64,000 nt of DNA from Sediminibacterium sp. KACHI17 (GTDB taxonomy: Bacteria > Bacteroidota > Bacteroidia > Chitinophagales > Chitinophagaceae): positions 2,170,001 through 2,234,000 of the forward strand of contig NZ_AP029612.1 of the NCBI RefSeq assembly GCF_040362915.1, given 5' to 3'. Shown here one piece after another: positions 7,740 to 17,034 of the stretch. The notes under the pieces were generated by a model, which saw only the letters and a list, made by a program, of their open reading frames with translations, was not told where the DNA came from and searched no databases. A program made the translations under genes and the position numbers. How positions within the stretch are numbered: the first letter of the stretch is position 1; every line of letters begins with the position of its first letter.

Positions 7740-9608
7740 ATGCACCCCCCATTGCCTGCAAACGCGGAAACAAACCTGTCGGATATTCTGATCCGGAATA
7801 AGTACCTAGAAGGGATCATCAATTCCAATGAGGATCGAATATTTGCACTTGATACAGCACATTGTTTTATTGGATTCAATGAGTCGTTTGTTAATGCGTA
7901 TGTAGAAGCATTGGGCAAAGCTCCTGTGATTGGTGAAAAAGTAGAGTATCCGTATCACTCTTTAACAGTATCCCAAACATTGTCAGAAGCATATCAGGAT
8001 GCATTTAGAGGTTTGAAAGCTGAAAGACTGGTAGATATTAGTGGCCGACAGATCTTAGTAAGAGCCAGCCCTTTATTTGATGATACAAATGCCATTTTCG
8101 GTATTGCGGTCTATTCAATTGATATGACCGAAACCATCGAATCAAGAAAAAAATTAAAAGATTCTCAGGAAGAATTCAAGAAGGTTATTGATACGATCAA
8201 TGATATTGTATTCCGCACTTCTGCTGAAGGGGTTATCATTTATCTTAACCAGGCCTGGGAGAAAACAGTGGGATTCTCCTTAGAAGAGTCTATCGGGAAA
8301 TCTATTTTTGATTTTATTGCTCCTGCACAAGTAGAACATTGTACTGAACTATTCAATACGGTCATCAATAATCGAGGCAGCTCATGTACCTATGAAGTGC
8401 CGATGGTATCAAAAGACCTTAGTATAAAATGGATCAGGATTTCTATTACCGTACTCACCAACGAGTTTGAAGTTATAACGGGAACATCCGGAATATTAAC
8501 AGATGTTACCGATGCTAAAAGAAATGAACATCTTTATCAATTGTTGTCGAATAACATTGAAGATATTCTTTCCTTGCATGAAACCGATGGAACCATTCTT
8601 TACGCGAGTGTTGCCGTGTATCAACATCTAGGCTACTTACAGGAAGAATTAATTGGCATAAAACCATTTGAATTTATTCACCCTGATGAAAGAGAGCCGG
8701 TCATTTTACGTTTCGCTCACAATGAACATAACAATGAGAAAAATTATCTGCTATACCGTTTTCAGCATTTGAATGGAACTTACAAATGGCTTGAGTCAAA
8801 TACGAAAGCGGTATTTGATGAGTTTTATAACAAAGAGATCATCATTATTTCTACGAGGGTTGTAGATGAAAGAATGGAGGCTGAACAAAAATTAATGGAG
8901 TCTTACCAAAAAGAGAAAGAGCTGAATGAACTCAAATCAAAGTTCGTAAGCATGGCTTCTCATGAATTCCGGACTCCAATGACCGCCATCAAATCCAGCG
9001 CAGAAATAGCTGAAATGTTATTATCTAGTTCACAACCCGATATCATTAAAATTGGGGGGTTCCTTAAAACGATTGATAAAGAAGTTGACAGAATGTCTCA
9101 ACTGATTGATGAGATCCTCAATCTTGGTAAGATCGAAGGGAGAAACTATTTCATAAAGAAAGAATGGTCTGACATCATTGAGATCGCAAAAGATTGTAGT
9201 GAAAGACAGATCGCCAAACAGAATGATGGCAGAAAGATTCCGATCGAGATCATTGGTCAGCCCAAGAAAGTGATGGTTGACGAAACGCAGATCAGACATA
9301 TCATAGACAATCTTTTATCCAATGCCCTTAAATATTCGGAAGGAAGAAAAGAACCGAGCATTACATTCATCTTTGACGATGCTGATTTACAAATACATAT
9401 CAGGGATCATGGAATAGGAATACCTAAGGCAGATCAGTGTAAAATATTCAATATGTTTTTCAGAGCAAGAAATACACAGGATATAATAGGCACGGGTGTT
9501 GGACTTGCGTTAGTTGAAAAGTTCGTTGACATGCATCACGGAAAGATCTCTTTTGAAAGTATTGAAAACATCGGATCGATCTTTGTGATATCACTGCCCT
9601 ATCAATAA
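7740..9608 (+). CDS. soluble sensor histidine kinase, PAS-PAS-PAS-HisKA-HATPase
   Basis: A 622-residue kinase without membrane helices. Three PAS domains lie at about 20-130, 145-258 and 265-378 (the last with the PAS-fold pattern 'FIHPDEREPV'). The dimerisation domain carries H408 in 'SMASHEFRTPM', and the ATPase domain starts near 510 with 'IRHIIDNLLSNALKYS', 'DHGIGIP' and 'GTGVGLAL'. It is therefore a complete, likely active kinase. An ATTTCC / GGAAAT inverted repeat lies about 25 bases before the ATG. A strong bidirectional terminator follows, and the convergent phosphorelay operon ends about 190 bases away. Confidence 0.93.
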   Translation: MHPPLPANAETNLSDILIRNKYLEGIINSNEDRIFALDTAHCFIGFNESFVNAYVEALGKAPVIGEKVEYPYHSLTVSQTLSEAYQDAFRGLKAERLVDISGRQILVRASPLFDDTNAIFGIAVYSIDMTETIESRKKLKDSQEEFKKVIDTINDIVFRTSAEGVIIYLNQAWEKTVGFSLEESIGKSIFDFIAPAQVEHCTELFNTVINNRGSSCTYEVPMVSKDLSIKWIRISITVLTNEFEVITGTSGILTDVTDAKRNEHLYQLLSNNIEDILSLHETDGTILYASVAVYQHLGYLQEELIGIKPFEFIHPDEREPVILRFAHNEHNNEKNYLLYRFQHLNGTYKWLESNTKAVFDEFYNKEIIIISTRVVDERMEAEQKLMESYQKEKELNELKSKFVSMASHEFRTPMTAIKSSAEIAEMLLSSSQPDIIKIGGFLKTIDKEVDRMSQLIDEILNLGKIEGRNYFIKKEWSDIIEIAKDCSERQIAKQNDGRKIPIEIIGQPKKVMVDETQIRHIIDNLLSNALKYSEGRKEPSITFIFDDADLQIHIRDHGIGIPKADQCKIFNMFFRARNTQDIIGTGVGLALVEKFVDMHHGKISFESIENIGSIFVISLPYQ

Positions 9609-9611
9609 AGT

Positions 9612-9645
9612 AAAAAGGAATAACTCTTACGAGTCATTCCTTTTT
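9612..9645. terminator. bidirectional intrinsic terminator
   Basis: A 15-bp stem (9612-9626 with 9631-9645, one mismatch) around the loop TTAC, starting with an A run and ending with a T run. It ends the plus-strand PAS kinase and can also act on transcripts from the convergent minus-strand operon. The remaining bases to 9800 hold no gene I can support. Confidence 0.85.
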
Positions 9646-9800
9646 GGGGGGTAAGCAAAAAAGAAGTTGCTTAAGACCAAACTTAAAGTTTTCCCTAGGA
9701 TATTTCACAAAACTGTAACGTATTAAAGGTAGATCGCCTGTAAACAGTATCATTACATCTTCTGCGCAAACAGTATAACAAAATCACTAAACCGCAGTCA

Positions 9801-10601
9801 TTACGCCTTTTCCATGATTCGCTTTTTTTCCTGCGTATACGCTTTCGGGCTCTTGCCATATAAATTCCTAAAGCAAAGACAGAAATAAGGCACAGAATTG
9901 AAGCCAAGCAGATAAGCAATATCCTTTACAGTACCCATCTGTTGTCGGAGCATGATCTCTGCTTTGAATAGCTTATGATTCAGTATATACTTCTTGGGAG
10001 TGACATTGTACATTTTTTTCACCCATCTTTCCAAAGTTGATATACTCATCGACATTTCATTGGCTATATCATGAATAGACATTACAGAGTCGTCACTGAT
10101 TTTCTCAACAATAGATTCGAATCGTTGCTTGAAGACATTTTCATATCCTTCTTGATGTTGAAAAGGCATCTTGAGAACGATCTCTTTTTCCATTTTGTTG
10201 ACAATGGAATTCTTTATGGTTATAAGGTTACGAATCTTCAATGACATCTCTTGCATGCGAAATGGCTTAACGATATAATCATTAGCACCCATTTCAAGTC
10301 CGGTCGTTATTTTTTCATCAGAATTTAGTGCAGACATTAAAATCACCGGTATAGATGACAATCGTGTGTCGTTCTTAAGAATACGTAGAATGGAAAAGCC
10401 ATCAATTGGAAATGGCAGCATCACATCTAAGAGAATAAGATCGGGAATGGTTGTTTTTAAATAATCCAATGCCAAAATACCATTTTCTACTGCATTAACA
10501 TTATGCGTAATAGATAAGGCTTCCGAGACAGATTCCCTGAGTGATTTATTATCTTCTACAACCAAAATCTGAGAACGCGATTCTTGTATTGGCCTCATCA
10601 T
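9801..10601 (-). CDS. response regulator with AraC-type DNA-binding domain
   Basis: A 266-residue regulator: receiver domain about 10-128 with the acidic pair 'VEDN', phospho-acceptor D59 in 'LILLDVMLP' and K in 'VKPF', then an AraC helix-turn-helix region about 160-262 ('MSISTLERWVKKMYNVTPKKYI' and 'VKDIAYLLGF'). The loop after D59 is one residue longer than in common receivers (LPFPIDGF). Phosphorylation should control binding to DNA. It is the last gene of a minus-strand operon; its ATG overlaps the stop of the upstream REC-kinase gene by four bases. Confidence 0.92.
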   Translation of the reverse strand: MMRPIQESRSQILVVEDNKSLRESVSEALSITHNVNAVENGILALDYLKTTIPDLILLDVMLPFPIDGFSILRILKNDTRLSSIPVILMSALNSDEKITTGLEMGANDYIVKPFRMQEMSLKIRNLITIKNSIVNKMEKEIVLKMPFQHQEGYENVFKQRFESIVEKISDDSVMSIHDIANEMSMSISTLERWVKKMYNVTPKKYILNHKLFKAEIMLRQQMGTVKDIAYLLGFNSVPYFCLCFRNLYGKSPKAYTQEKKRIMEKA

Positions 10602-11674
10602 AACTTCAATTTTATGGTTACACAGATACCCGAAGGCTTATTGTCCGAAAAAATTAGCTCTCCTTTGTACAATCCAATAATTGCTTTTGCAATAGCAAGT
10701 CCGGCTCCTAATCCCTGTTGCTCATACTTGTTCCTGTTGAATTGTGTGAATGATTCATAGCTACTCAACTCCTCAGCCGTAATTTTCTTGCCGGTATCTG
10801 TAATTTGCAGAACGTACACATCAGCCTGTTTTTCCGATTGCACGGTAACACTATCTCCTGCGTCACTAAATTTGAAAGCATTTTCAATGATCTCAGAAAG
10901 AAGGATCGTAAAAAGTTCTTCATCAACAGCAGTAAGAACATGATCGATCTTTTGTAAAATAAGGTCTGCTGTACGATTAGACCTCAGTGCTATATCATTC
11001 GAAATGCGAGTAATGATATGTTCCGCATCAAACCTTTTTTCAGTAGACTGTTGTACTTGTGTTCCGCCCTGTTGTAACTCTAATAAGAGTTTGACCTTAT
11101 TAAATGTCTGATGTAGCCTTTGAGAACTTTTATCCAGGTAATCACAAAAATCTACCAATTCTTTATCATTCCACTTCTGTGCATTCTCTCGTATCATTTT
11201 TGAAAAAGAAAGAATACCATTCATCGGAGTATTGAACTCATGCCCAACCATTAGTTCAAGCGTTTTTTCCAGCTCTTGTGACTTATTAATCAAAGCACCT
11301 ACGAGTTTGTCTTTCTTTGATATTCGACTTTCAATAGCAGTGATAAGATCTTTGCTTTTAAACGGCTTGAAAATATAGTCATCAGCGCCCAGATTCATTC
11401 CGGTTCGCAGATCATCATATTGTGCTTTTGCAGTCAGGAATATGAATGGAGTGTTAAAGGTTTCGTCTTTTTTCAATGTTGCCAACAATTCAAATCCATC
11501 CATTTCAGGCATCATCACATCACATAATATCAGATCGAATTTTTTAGCTTTCAATATTTGCAAGCCTACCAATCCATTCTCCGCCAATTCTACTTCATAC
11601 CCGCTAAAAAGAAGGATCTCCTGTATTGAGTATCGGATATTTTTTTCGTCTTCGACTACTAATACCTTGTACAT
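10598..11674 (-). CDS. hybrid REC-histidine kinase
   Basis: A 358-residue protein with an N-terminal receiver (about 3-118, D52 in 'LILCDVMMPEMDG', K in 'FKPF') followed by a HisKA-like domain with H145 in 'LMVGHEFNTPMNGI' and an ATPase domain from about 240 ('LLSEIIENAFKFS', 'GLGAGLAIAKA'). The G1 box reads 'DTGKKI' rather than DxGxGI, so ATP binding may be altered. An input receiver in front of a kinase is typical of a phosphorelay intermediate. It lies two bases downstream of the PAS kinase gene and overlaps the AraC-type regulator gene by four bases, so all three are surely co-transcribed. Confidence 0.9.
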   Translation of the reverse strand: MYKVLVVEDEKNIRYSIQEILLFSGYEVELAENGLVGLQILKAKKFDLILCDVMMPEMDGFELLATLKKDETFNTPFIFLTAKAQYDDLRTGMNLGADDYIFKPFKSKDLITAIESRISKKDKLVGALINKSQELEKTLELMVGHEFNTPMNGILSFSKMIRENAQKWNDKELVDFCDYLDKSSQRLHQTFNKVKLLLELQQGGTQVQQSTEKRFDAEHIITRISNDIALRSNRTADLILQKIDHVLTAVDEELFTILLSEIIENAFKFSDAGDSVTVQSEKQADVYVLQITDTGKKITAEELSSYESFTQFNRNKYEQQGLGAGLAIAKAIIGLYKGELIFSDNKPSGICVTIKLKL

Positions 11675-11676
11675 GT

Positions 11677-13569
11677 TTATTGTTTTATTGGAAAACTGAT
11701 CAATACTGCTGTTCCGCGATTGGGAACACTTTTAATTTCGATTGCTCCTTTATGGAGTTCTACAAAATATTTTACAACAAGTAAACCTAACCCTGTTCCT
11801 TCTACATCTCCTACATTCGAACCCCTTACAAAAGGCGCAAATAAATTCTTAGAATCTTCTTGATGTATACCAATTCCATCATCAATAACGAGTAGCTGGA
11901 AATGTTTAGCTTTAAAGATCAGCCTGACACGCGGCGCCGGTTTACCCATCGAATATTTGAATGCATTGTTAATGATATTTACGACAATATGCCTTAACAT
12001 CATTTCATCCGCCTGAATATCAAATGGCTCACCTTTAATATCAAGGAGAACATTACGACCATCTTTCCACGGCCGATACAATTCGTCTATCACTGTTTCC
12101 AAAAAGTGTTTAGGATTGATCGTGACGGGTCTGATGCCAATTCTTCCTGCTTCTATCTTGCTAATAAATAGGAAATCATTCATTAGCTGACTCATTCTAT
12201 CTACTTGTGCAATAATTCTTTCCGTATATGTAGATAAAGAGGAGTTAAGTTGGTTATCATTATTCAACTTTAGCTCTATCAGTTCCGTTGAAGAAAGGAT
12301 GACAGACAGTGGAGTTCGCAGTTCATGAGACACCATATTCATGAAGTTCGACTTCAGTTCATTCAACTTTCTTTCCTGTTTGGCTATCTTTTTAAGCTTA
12401 GTCTCTGCAAGAATTTGATCCGTAATATCAGTCATGAATATTGCATATCGATCTGATAGTGTCAAATTATCTACGAAATGTGAAATATAATATTTGACCG
12501 TTCGTTTTCCACCATTGTAATCAAATAGGTACGCGCGTCTATTCCCTTTTTTGTGCGCGCCATTTTTTATAAATGAAACAAGAATATCTTCAAAGGACCC
12601 TCTGGTCAAATGTATAAAAGCATCTAACTTTTTCCCTTTACAATCAGCCAATTTTCTTCCTGTGATCTTTGTCCACTTAGGATTACAATATTGTACAGAT
12701 AGTGAATCATCTACAGAAACTACCATCTGATCCATAGAATCGATCAGATTTTTGAATTCCTTTTCGCGCGCTATAAGATTCTGTTCATGAAGTTTGATCT
12801 TTGTGATATTGATACCATACCCGATGACATGATGAATATCTCCATCCGGTTTTATCACCGGGAAAAAACGACGTAAATTATAGATCGGTTGTTGTTGGGT
12901 ATCATAGTTGATCTCCTCAAATTCGATCGTACTTTTGGTATTGATTGCATTTTCAAATGCCGTTCTTCGCAAATTTGCTCCATCGGTAGCTTTATCAAAT
13001 TTTGCACAGTACTCAAAGTCGTCTTTGCCAATGATCCAAGACCTTTTCTCCTCATTCTGGATAGCATTTTTATTGACAAAAAGGTATTTATGGTGATGGT
13101 CAAAAATGGCAATATCAGCAGGTATATTATTCAGTAGGTTTTCATAAAGCCTTTTTTGTTCATTGGCTGATTGAACAAAATGATTGATCTCCTGAATGTT
13201 TTTATAGATCCACAAATGTCCATGTTCTGGCTCATGCTCTCTTTGTACCGGAATATAGTCGAGGAATACAGATGACCCTTCCACTAAGATCAACTCCTGA
13301 TTGTAAACGGGTAACCCCTCATCAAGGATCTGTTCAACCAAATCCATGAAGTATTGTGGATTCTTAAAGAAGTGTCTTGCTTCCTTTGCGGCATTTTTGC
13401 AATCGGCCCCTATCATCAATTCGGGTTCAACCGGAATTGAAAAAAGGTTACAAAAATTTTTGTTTACATAAATGATCTCCCGCTTTCCTGATTCGAACAA
13501 AACAGCAGTAGATATGCTCTCAAGTATTAGTTTGAGATCGGTTTCGATATCTTTTATCAAATGCTGCAT
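11677..13569 (-). CDS. soluble PAS-PAS-PAS sensor histidine kinase
   Basis: A 630-residue kinase with no membrane helices. PAS domains lie at about 14-130, 140-258 and 268-388. The HisKA domain has H415 in 'MVSHELRTPLS', and the ATPase domain shows 'LRHIVVNIINNAFKYS', 'DDGIGIH' and 'GTGLGL'. It overlaps the upstream single-domain receiver gene by 13 bases and is followed after two bases by the REC-kinase gene. This makes it the likely entry kinase of the minus-strand phosphorelay. The sensed signal is unknown. Confidence 0.93.
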   Translation of the reverse strand: MQHLIKDIETDLKLILESISTAVLFESGKREIIYVNKNFCNLFSIPVEPELMIGADCKNAAKEARHFFKNPQYFMDLVEQILDEGLPVYNQELILVEGSSVFLDYIPVQREHEPEHGHLWIYKNIQEINHFVQSANEQKRLYENLLNNIPADIAIFDHHHKYLFVNKNAIQNEEKRSWIIGKDDFEYCAKFDKATDGANLRRTAFENAINTKSTIEFEEINYDTQQQPIYNLRRFFPVIKPDGDIHHVIGYGINITKIKLHEQNLIAREKEFKNLIDSMDQMVVSVDDSLSVQYCNPKWTKITGRKLADCKGKKLDAFIHLTRGSFEDILVSFIKNGAHKKGNRRAYLFDYNGGKRTVKYYISHFVDNLTLSDRYAIFMTDITDQILAETKLKKIAKQERKLNELKSNFMNMVSHELRTPLSVILSSTELIELKLNNDNQLNSSLSTYTERIIAQVDRMSQLMNDFLFISKIEAGRIGIRPVTINPKHFLETVIDELYRPWKDGRNVLLDIKGEPFDIQADEMMLRHIVVNIINNAFKYSMGKPAPRVRLIFKAKHFQLLVIDDGIGIHQEDSKNLFAPFVRGSNVGDVEGTGLGLLVVKYFVELHKGAIEIKSVPNRGTAVLISFPIKQ

Positions 13570-13949
13570 TCGATTACTTTGGTCAATAAGTGCTCTCGAT
13601 CAACAGGCTTCTCGATGTATCCATGGATATGATCGCCCAGACCAGACTTTAAAAAATGACTATATAAGCTTGCACTTACTACTAATATTCGGGTATGTTC
13701 AAATTCTGATGGCCGAGATTTGATATGTTCAATGACTTCAAAGCCATCCATAACAGGCATATTCAGATCAAGCAGAATAATGATACGCTTGGCATTTGAA
13801 TTTTTGATTGCATTCAGACATTCAGCACCATCTGTTACTTCTTCAGTTTGTATTCCGACTTCCTTTAACATGTGTTTTAAAACAACACGATTGATCATAT
13901 CATCGTCTGTAATAAGTATCAGACAATCTGAAAGCTGTAGAGTATTCAT
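13557..13949 (-). CDS. single-domain response regulator (CheY/Spo0F-like receiver)
   Basis: A 130-residue stand-alone receiver with 'TDDD' acidic residues, phospho-acceptor D61 in 'ILLDLNMPVMDGF', S/T in 'VVSAS' and K in 'IEKPV'. Having no output domain, it probably shuttles phosphate between kinases or acts by protein contact. It lies 22 bases downstream of the LuxR-type regulator gene and overlaps the PAS kinase gene by 13 bases, so it belongs to the same operon. Confidence 0.92.
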   Translation of the reverse strand: MNTLQLSDCLILITDDDMINRVVLKHMLKEVGIQTEEVTDGAECLNAIKNSNAKRIIILLDLNMPVMDGFEVIEHIKSRPSEFEHTRILVVSASLYSHFLKSGLGDHIHGYIEKPVDREHLLTKVIECSI

Positions 13950-13971
13950 TGAACTTTATAATGATGGATAA

Positions 13972-14604
13972 TTAATTGGTCAAGATTTTTGCGATCAGCT
14001 CCGCTTTAGAATTCACGGACATCTTCTGATAAATACTTTTCAAGTGATCATTCACCGTTGAAGAAGATATATTCAGTATTTTGGAAATCTCTTTATAAGT
14101 AAGCCCTTTTATAAGTTCATCGACTACTTCACGTTCTCTCTTTGTAAGAATCTTTAATTGTTCATTCGTTAAACCCGATCGGTTCCGGATCTGTTCCAAT
14201 ACCGTATTGGCTACTTGAGGAGAAAGAACCGCTCCACCAGAACAAACGATAGAGATTTGCTCCTTTAACTCTTTTAAGGAAAAAGGCTTTGACACATAAC
14301 TATCAGCGCCGTTGGAAATAGCGGTCCATATAGTGTTAGAGGAATCATCACCAGTAATAACAATAATTTTTACTTCAGTATATACTTTCTTGAATAAAGA
14401 GATGGCATTCAATCCTGATAAACCGGGTAAGCCAATATCAATCAATAGTAAAGAAGGCGGCTCTTTCATTACAGCATATTCAGCTTGCCATTTTTCAACG
14501 CTCTCAAATGAAAAAATGAGTTCAAGATCCTCATCAATTTCAATGAATGCCTCTATGCTGCTTCGCAAGTTATTATCATCTTCGATGATTCCTATTTGTC
14601 TCAT
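13972..14604 (-). CDS. NarL/LuxR-type response regulator
   Basis: A 210-residue regulator: receiver about 1-120 with 'IEDD', phospho-acceptor D56 in 'LLLIDIGLPG', and K in 'VSKPF'. A LuxR helix-turn-helix follows at about 147-208 ('LTKREREVVDELIKG', 'YKEISKILNISSSTVNDHL'). It is the first gene of the five-gene minus-strand signalling operon. Its promoter must lie in the roughly 145 bases between it and the small plus-strand reading frame at 14750. It could control this operon or the divergent secreted NHL protein. Confidence 0.93.
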   Translation of the reverse strand: MRQIGIIEDDNNLRSSIEAFIEIDEDLELIFSFESVEKWQAEYAVMKEPPSLLLIDIGLPGLSGLNAISLFKKVYTEVKIIVITGDDSSNTIWTAISNGADSYVSKPFSLKELKEQISIVCSGGAVLSPQVANTVLEQIRNRSGLTNEQLKILTKREREVVDELIKGLTYKEISKILNISSSTVNDHLKSIYQKMSVNSKAELIAKILTN

Positions 14605-14749
14605 ATTCGTAGCTAAAATCTTGCTATACTTATTTTATTAAATGAGCAGTTTGATTAAAAAACAATCTTTACAAATATCCACCCGAATTAGTTATATTAA
14701 AATCCCTGAAAATAGGGGTTAAGTAAATTTTAAATTGCAATCGTTTGCA
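14605..14749. promoter_or_regulatory. divergent upstream region between the phosphorelay and NHL genes
   Basis: AT-rich spacer holding two copies of TTGCAA four bases apart (14735-14740 and 14745-14750) and a weak CCCT/AGGG hairpin near 14703-14718. No exact -7 box was recognised. Start sites in both directions are expected here because both neighbouring genes point away. Confidence 0.35.
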
Positions 14750-14923
14750 ATGCAGAAACATCAAGACATTTTACTTTTACATGACTTTTCTAATGTGATA
14801 TTTCTGATGCATCATCAGAAAATCAGTAAAGAATCTGTAATCCGAATTTTTAACGACAAAAGATTTGACGATTCCATTACAAGGAATGCGCGAATTGTAC
14901 TACAAACTCTTTTCATTGGTTAG
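14750..14923 (+). CDS. possible small protein upstream of the NHL-repeat gene
   Basis: A 57-residue reading frame from an ATG at 14750 to a TAG at 14921-14923. That stop overlaps a TAGGAG segment preceding the GTG start of the next gene. The product is basic and has no recognisable domain. It could be a leader peptide coupling translation into the NHL gene, or a chance open frame. Nothing beyond position supports it. Confidence 0.3.
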   Translation: MQKHQDILLLHDFSNVIFLMHHQKISKESVIRIFNDKRFDDSITRNARIVLQTLFIG

Positions 14924-14935
14924 GAGTTTTACAAA

Positions 14936-16978
14936 GTGTTTGAGCATTCGCTAAAAAAGAATCGTGATATCCGATATACCTTCATTTGTCTGTTCTGCAT
15001 ACAAATGTTTTTCTATCATGCACCAGTAATAAGTCAAGCTCCCGGTAATCCTTTATTTGTTCCTACACTTCACTTACGGGTTAATTCATGTGAATCTATT
15101 GAACTAGGTATCACCAGTATTAACAAGCATTTAATCAAAGAGCTTATCTGGTTGAAAGACGATACTGTATTAGTAAGCAAATCTGAAAGAGGGAATTCCT
15201 TTTTGTACGCAGGAAAAGACGGAGAGGGTATTGATGATACACATTTAAAATTTCCTTCAGCAAGCACTGTTCGCGAAGGTCATATATATATTGCTGATCT
15301 TTTTAACCACAGAATACAGTCATGGAAAGTTGATGAAAAAAAAGCTTCAACACTAATTGGCAACAATGATGCTGAAGATCCATTGCTGTATTATCCCTCA
15401 GATCTTTTCATCAATTCAAAAGATCAACTCTATATAGCAGATCAGGAAAACCATCGCATCGCATTGTTCGATAACAAAACCAAATCCTTAATCACCGTAG
15501 CGGGAGGAAATGGAAGAGGCAATGGTACCCATCAATTAAGAAGTCCATCAGATGTCTTTGTTCATGAAAAGACGGGCAATATATATGTGGCAGACACCTA
15601 TAATCAACGTATTCAAAAATGGATACCCGGAGCTAAGCAGGGAATCACGGTAGCAGGAGGAAATGGGTTGGGTAGTAAGCATGATCAGTTAAAAAATCCC
15701 ACCGGCATTTTTGTAGATGAGCAAGAGAACGTATACATCGCTGACTCAGGAAACGATAGGATACAATTATGGAAAAAAGATGGGGATTTTGGCATTACCG
15801 TAGCCGGAGGAAATGGAAGAGGTAATGGCAACCATCAATTGCGAGATCCTAAAGCTCTGTTTGTAAATGCTGCCGGAGATATTTATGTAGCTGATTTCTG
15901 TAATCATCGTATACAGGTATGGCCAAAAGAAAGCGAATATGGAATAACGATTGCTGGTAATGGCTTTGATACTGAAGACTCGCTATTATTGAACTTTCCA
16001 AGAAATATTTTCCTGGATAATGAACAGGGCCTCTTCATTACTGATCAACACAACCATAGAATCATTCAAAAAAGACTGATGACGGATGCTGATTTAGTGC
16101 AAGAGGTAAAGAAGCCGGGTTTATATAAAGCAAAGGTTATTCTTAAAAATGGAATGGAGCTTACCACGAATGAAATTAAAATTGATAGCCTTATGCTTCT
16201 TCAAAAAACAAAAGAAGCTTTAAAAGGGATCAGTGAAAAGATCAACTCAAAAATGACCATAGGTGATTCTATCTCATTGAGAGATCAACCCATAGCTATA
16301 CAGTGGAAAGTGAATGATGATTTGGCAAGCATTCACAATAATGATTTTCTTATCGCAAAAAGAGCAGGTGTTACAAATCTAGTAATGACCTCCGTAAATG
16401 ATGCGGGATGCGTTTTTTCAGAATCTGTATCAGTTAAAATAGTACCCACTCCGCCAATCACAAGAGATACTTCTTTCGCTTATGATCAGTGGGTGACAAA
16501 ACAAATGCTACTACAACAAGTCACTACGCTGTCAGATGCAAGAGTGCTTTTGTTTAAAGATCATACAACCACTGATACCGTAAGCAGTTTCGAAGCATTT
16601 ACCAATGAAACCAAAAACTTCTGGGTGAGACAGTCGATCAATGGTGAACTCAGTGAGCCATCACAACTGAAAATCACTTTTTTACAAAGAAGCATAAACT
16701 TGAAATTACCATTCGGGAAAAATCTTACGAAAACCGGAATCATTGCCAGGTCATCTGTTTATCCAAACCCATCTACCAAATACTTTTCACTGAAACTGAT
16801 GATTCCTATTTCTGAAATCATTTACATCAATGTTTATACTATTTCCGGGCAAAAAGTAGAAACATTAATTGCCAATAAAAATATCATTGAGTTTGGTCAC
16901 AACTACTTACCCGGATATTATGCTATTAACATCTACCATAAAAAGGGCCAAGAAACATTTCTTTTTACTAAAAGGTAA
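14936..16978 (+). CDS. secreted NHL-repeat beta-propeller protein with T9SS type A sorting domain
   Basis: A 680-residue protein starting with GTG at 14936, chosen because an AGGAG lies nine bases upstream and the resulting N-terminus is a proper signal peptide (basic KKNRDIR, then a hydrophobic core, ending near 'VISQA'). Six or so NHL repeats follow (about 90-385): 'IYIADLFNHRIQSW', 'LYIADQENHRIALF', 'IYVADTYNQRIQKW', 'VYIADSGNDRIQLW', 'IYVADFCNHRIQVW', most preceded by 'VAGGNGRGNG'-type loops. A linker and an Ig-like segment follow. The last 80 residues ('VYPNPSTKYFSLKL', 'SGQKVETL', 'PGYYAIN') match the T9SS type A sorting domain, so it is exported by type IX secretion. Ligand and role are unknown; it sits in the signalling island. 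Confidence 0.88.
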   Translation: MFEHSLKKNRDIRYTFICLFCIQMFFYHAPVISQAPGNPLFVPTLHLRVNSCESIELGITSINKHLIKELIWLKDDTVLVSKSERGNSFLYAGKDGEGIDDTHLKFPSASTVREGHIYIADLFNHRIQSWKVDEKKASTLIGNNDAEDPLLYYPSDLFINSKDQLYIADQENHRIALFDNKTKSLITVAGGNGRGNGTHQLRSPSDVFVHEKTGNIYVADTYNQRIQKWIPGAKQGITVAGGNGLGSKHDQLKNPTGIFVDEQENVYIADSGNDRIQLWKKDGDFGITVAGGNGRGNGNHQLRDPKALFVNAAGDIYVADFCNHRIQVWPKESEYGITIAGNGFDTEDSLLLNFPRNIFLDNEQGLFITDQHNHRIIQKRLMTDADLVQEVKKPGLYKAKVILKNGMELTTNEIKIDSLMLLQKTKEALKGISEKINSKMTIGDSISLRDQPIAIQWKVNDDLASIHNNDFLIAKRAGVTNLVMTSVNDAGCVFSESVSVKIVPTPPITRDTSFAYDQWVTKQMLLQQVTTLSDARVLLFKDHTTTDTVSSFEAFTNETKNFWVRQSINGELSEPSQLKITFLQRSINLKLPFGKNLTKTGIIARSSVYPNPSTKYFSLKLMIPISEIIYINVYTISGQKVETLIANKNIIEFGHNYLPGYYAINIYHKKGQETFLFTKR

Positions 16979-17034
16979 CATTACGCGCAAAGGAAAGATC
17001 ACAGTCTAATGCAGATTCAATTCTTTCAACCAGC

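Noticed and set aside
5252..9608. Possible light-sensing kinases beside the rhodopsin
   Set aside because: No LOV (NCRFLQ-type), BLUF or bilin-binding Cys signature was found in the PAS/GAF domains, so direct light sensing is not supported.
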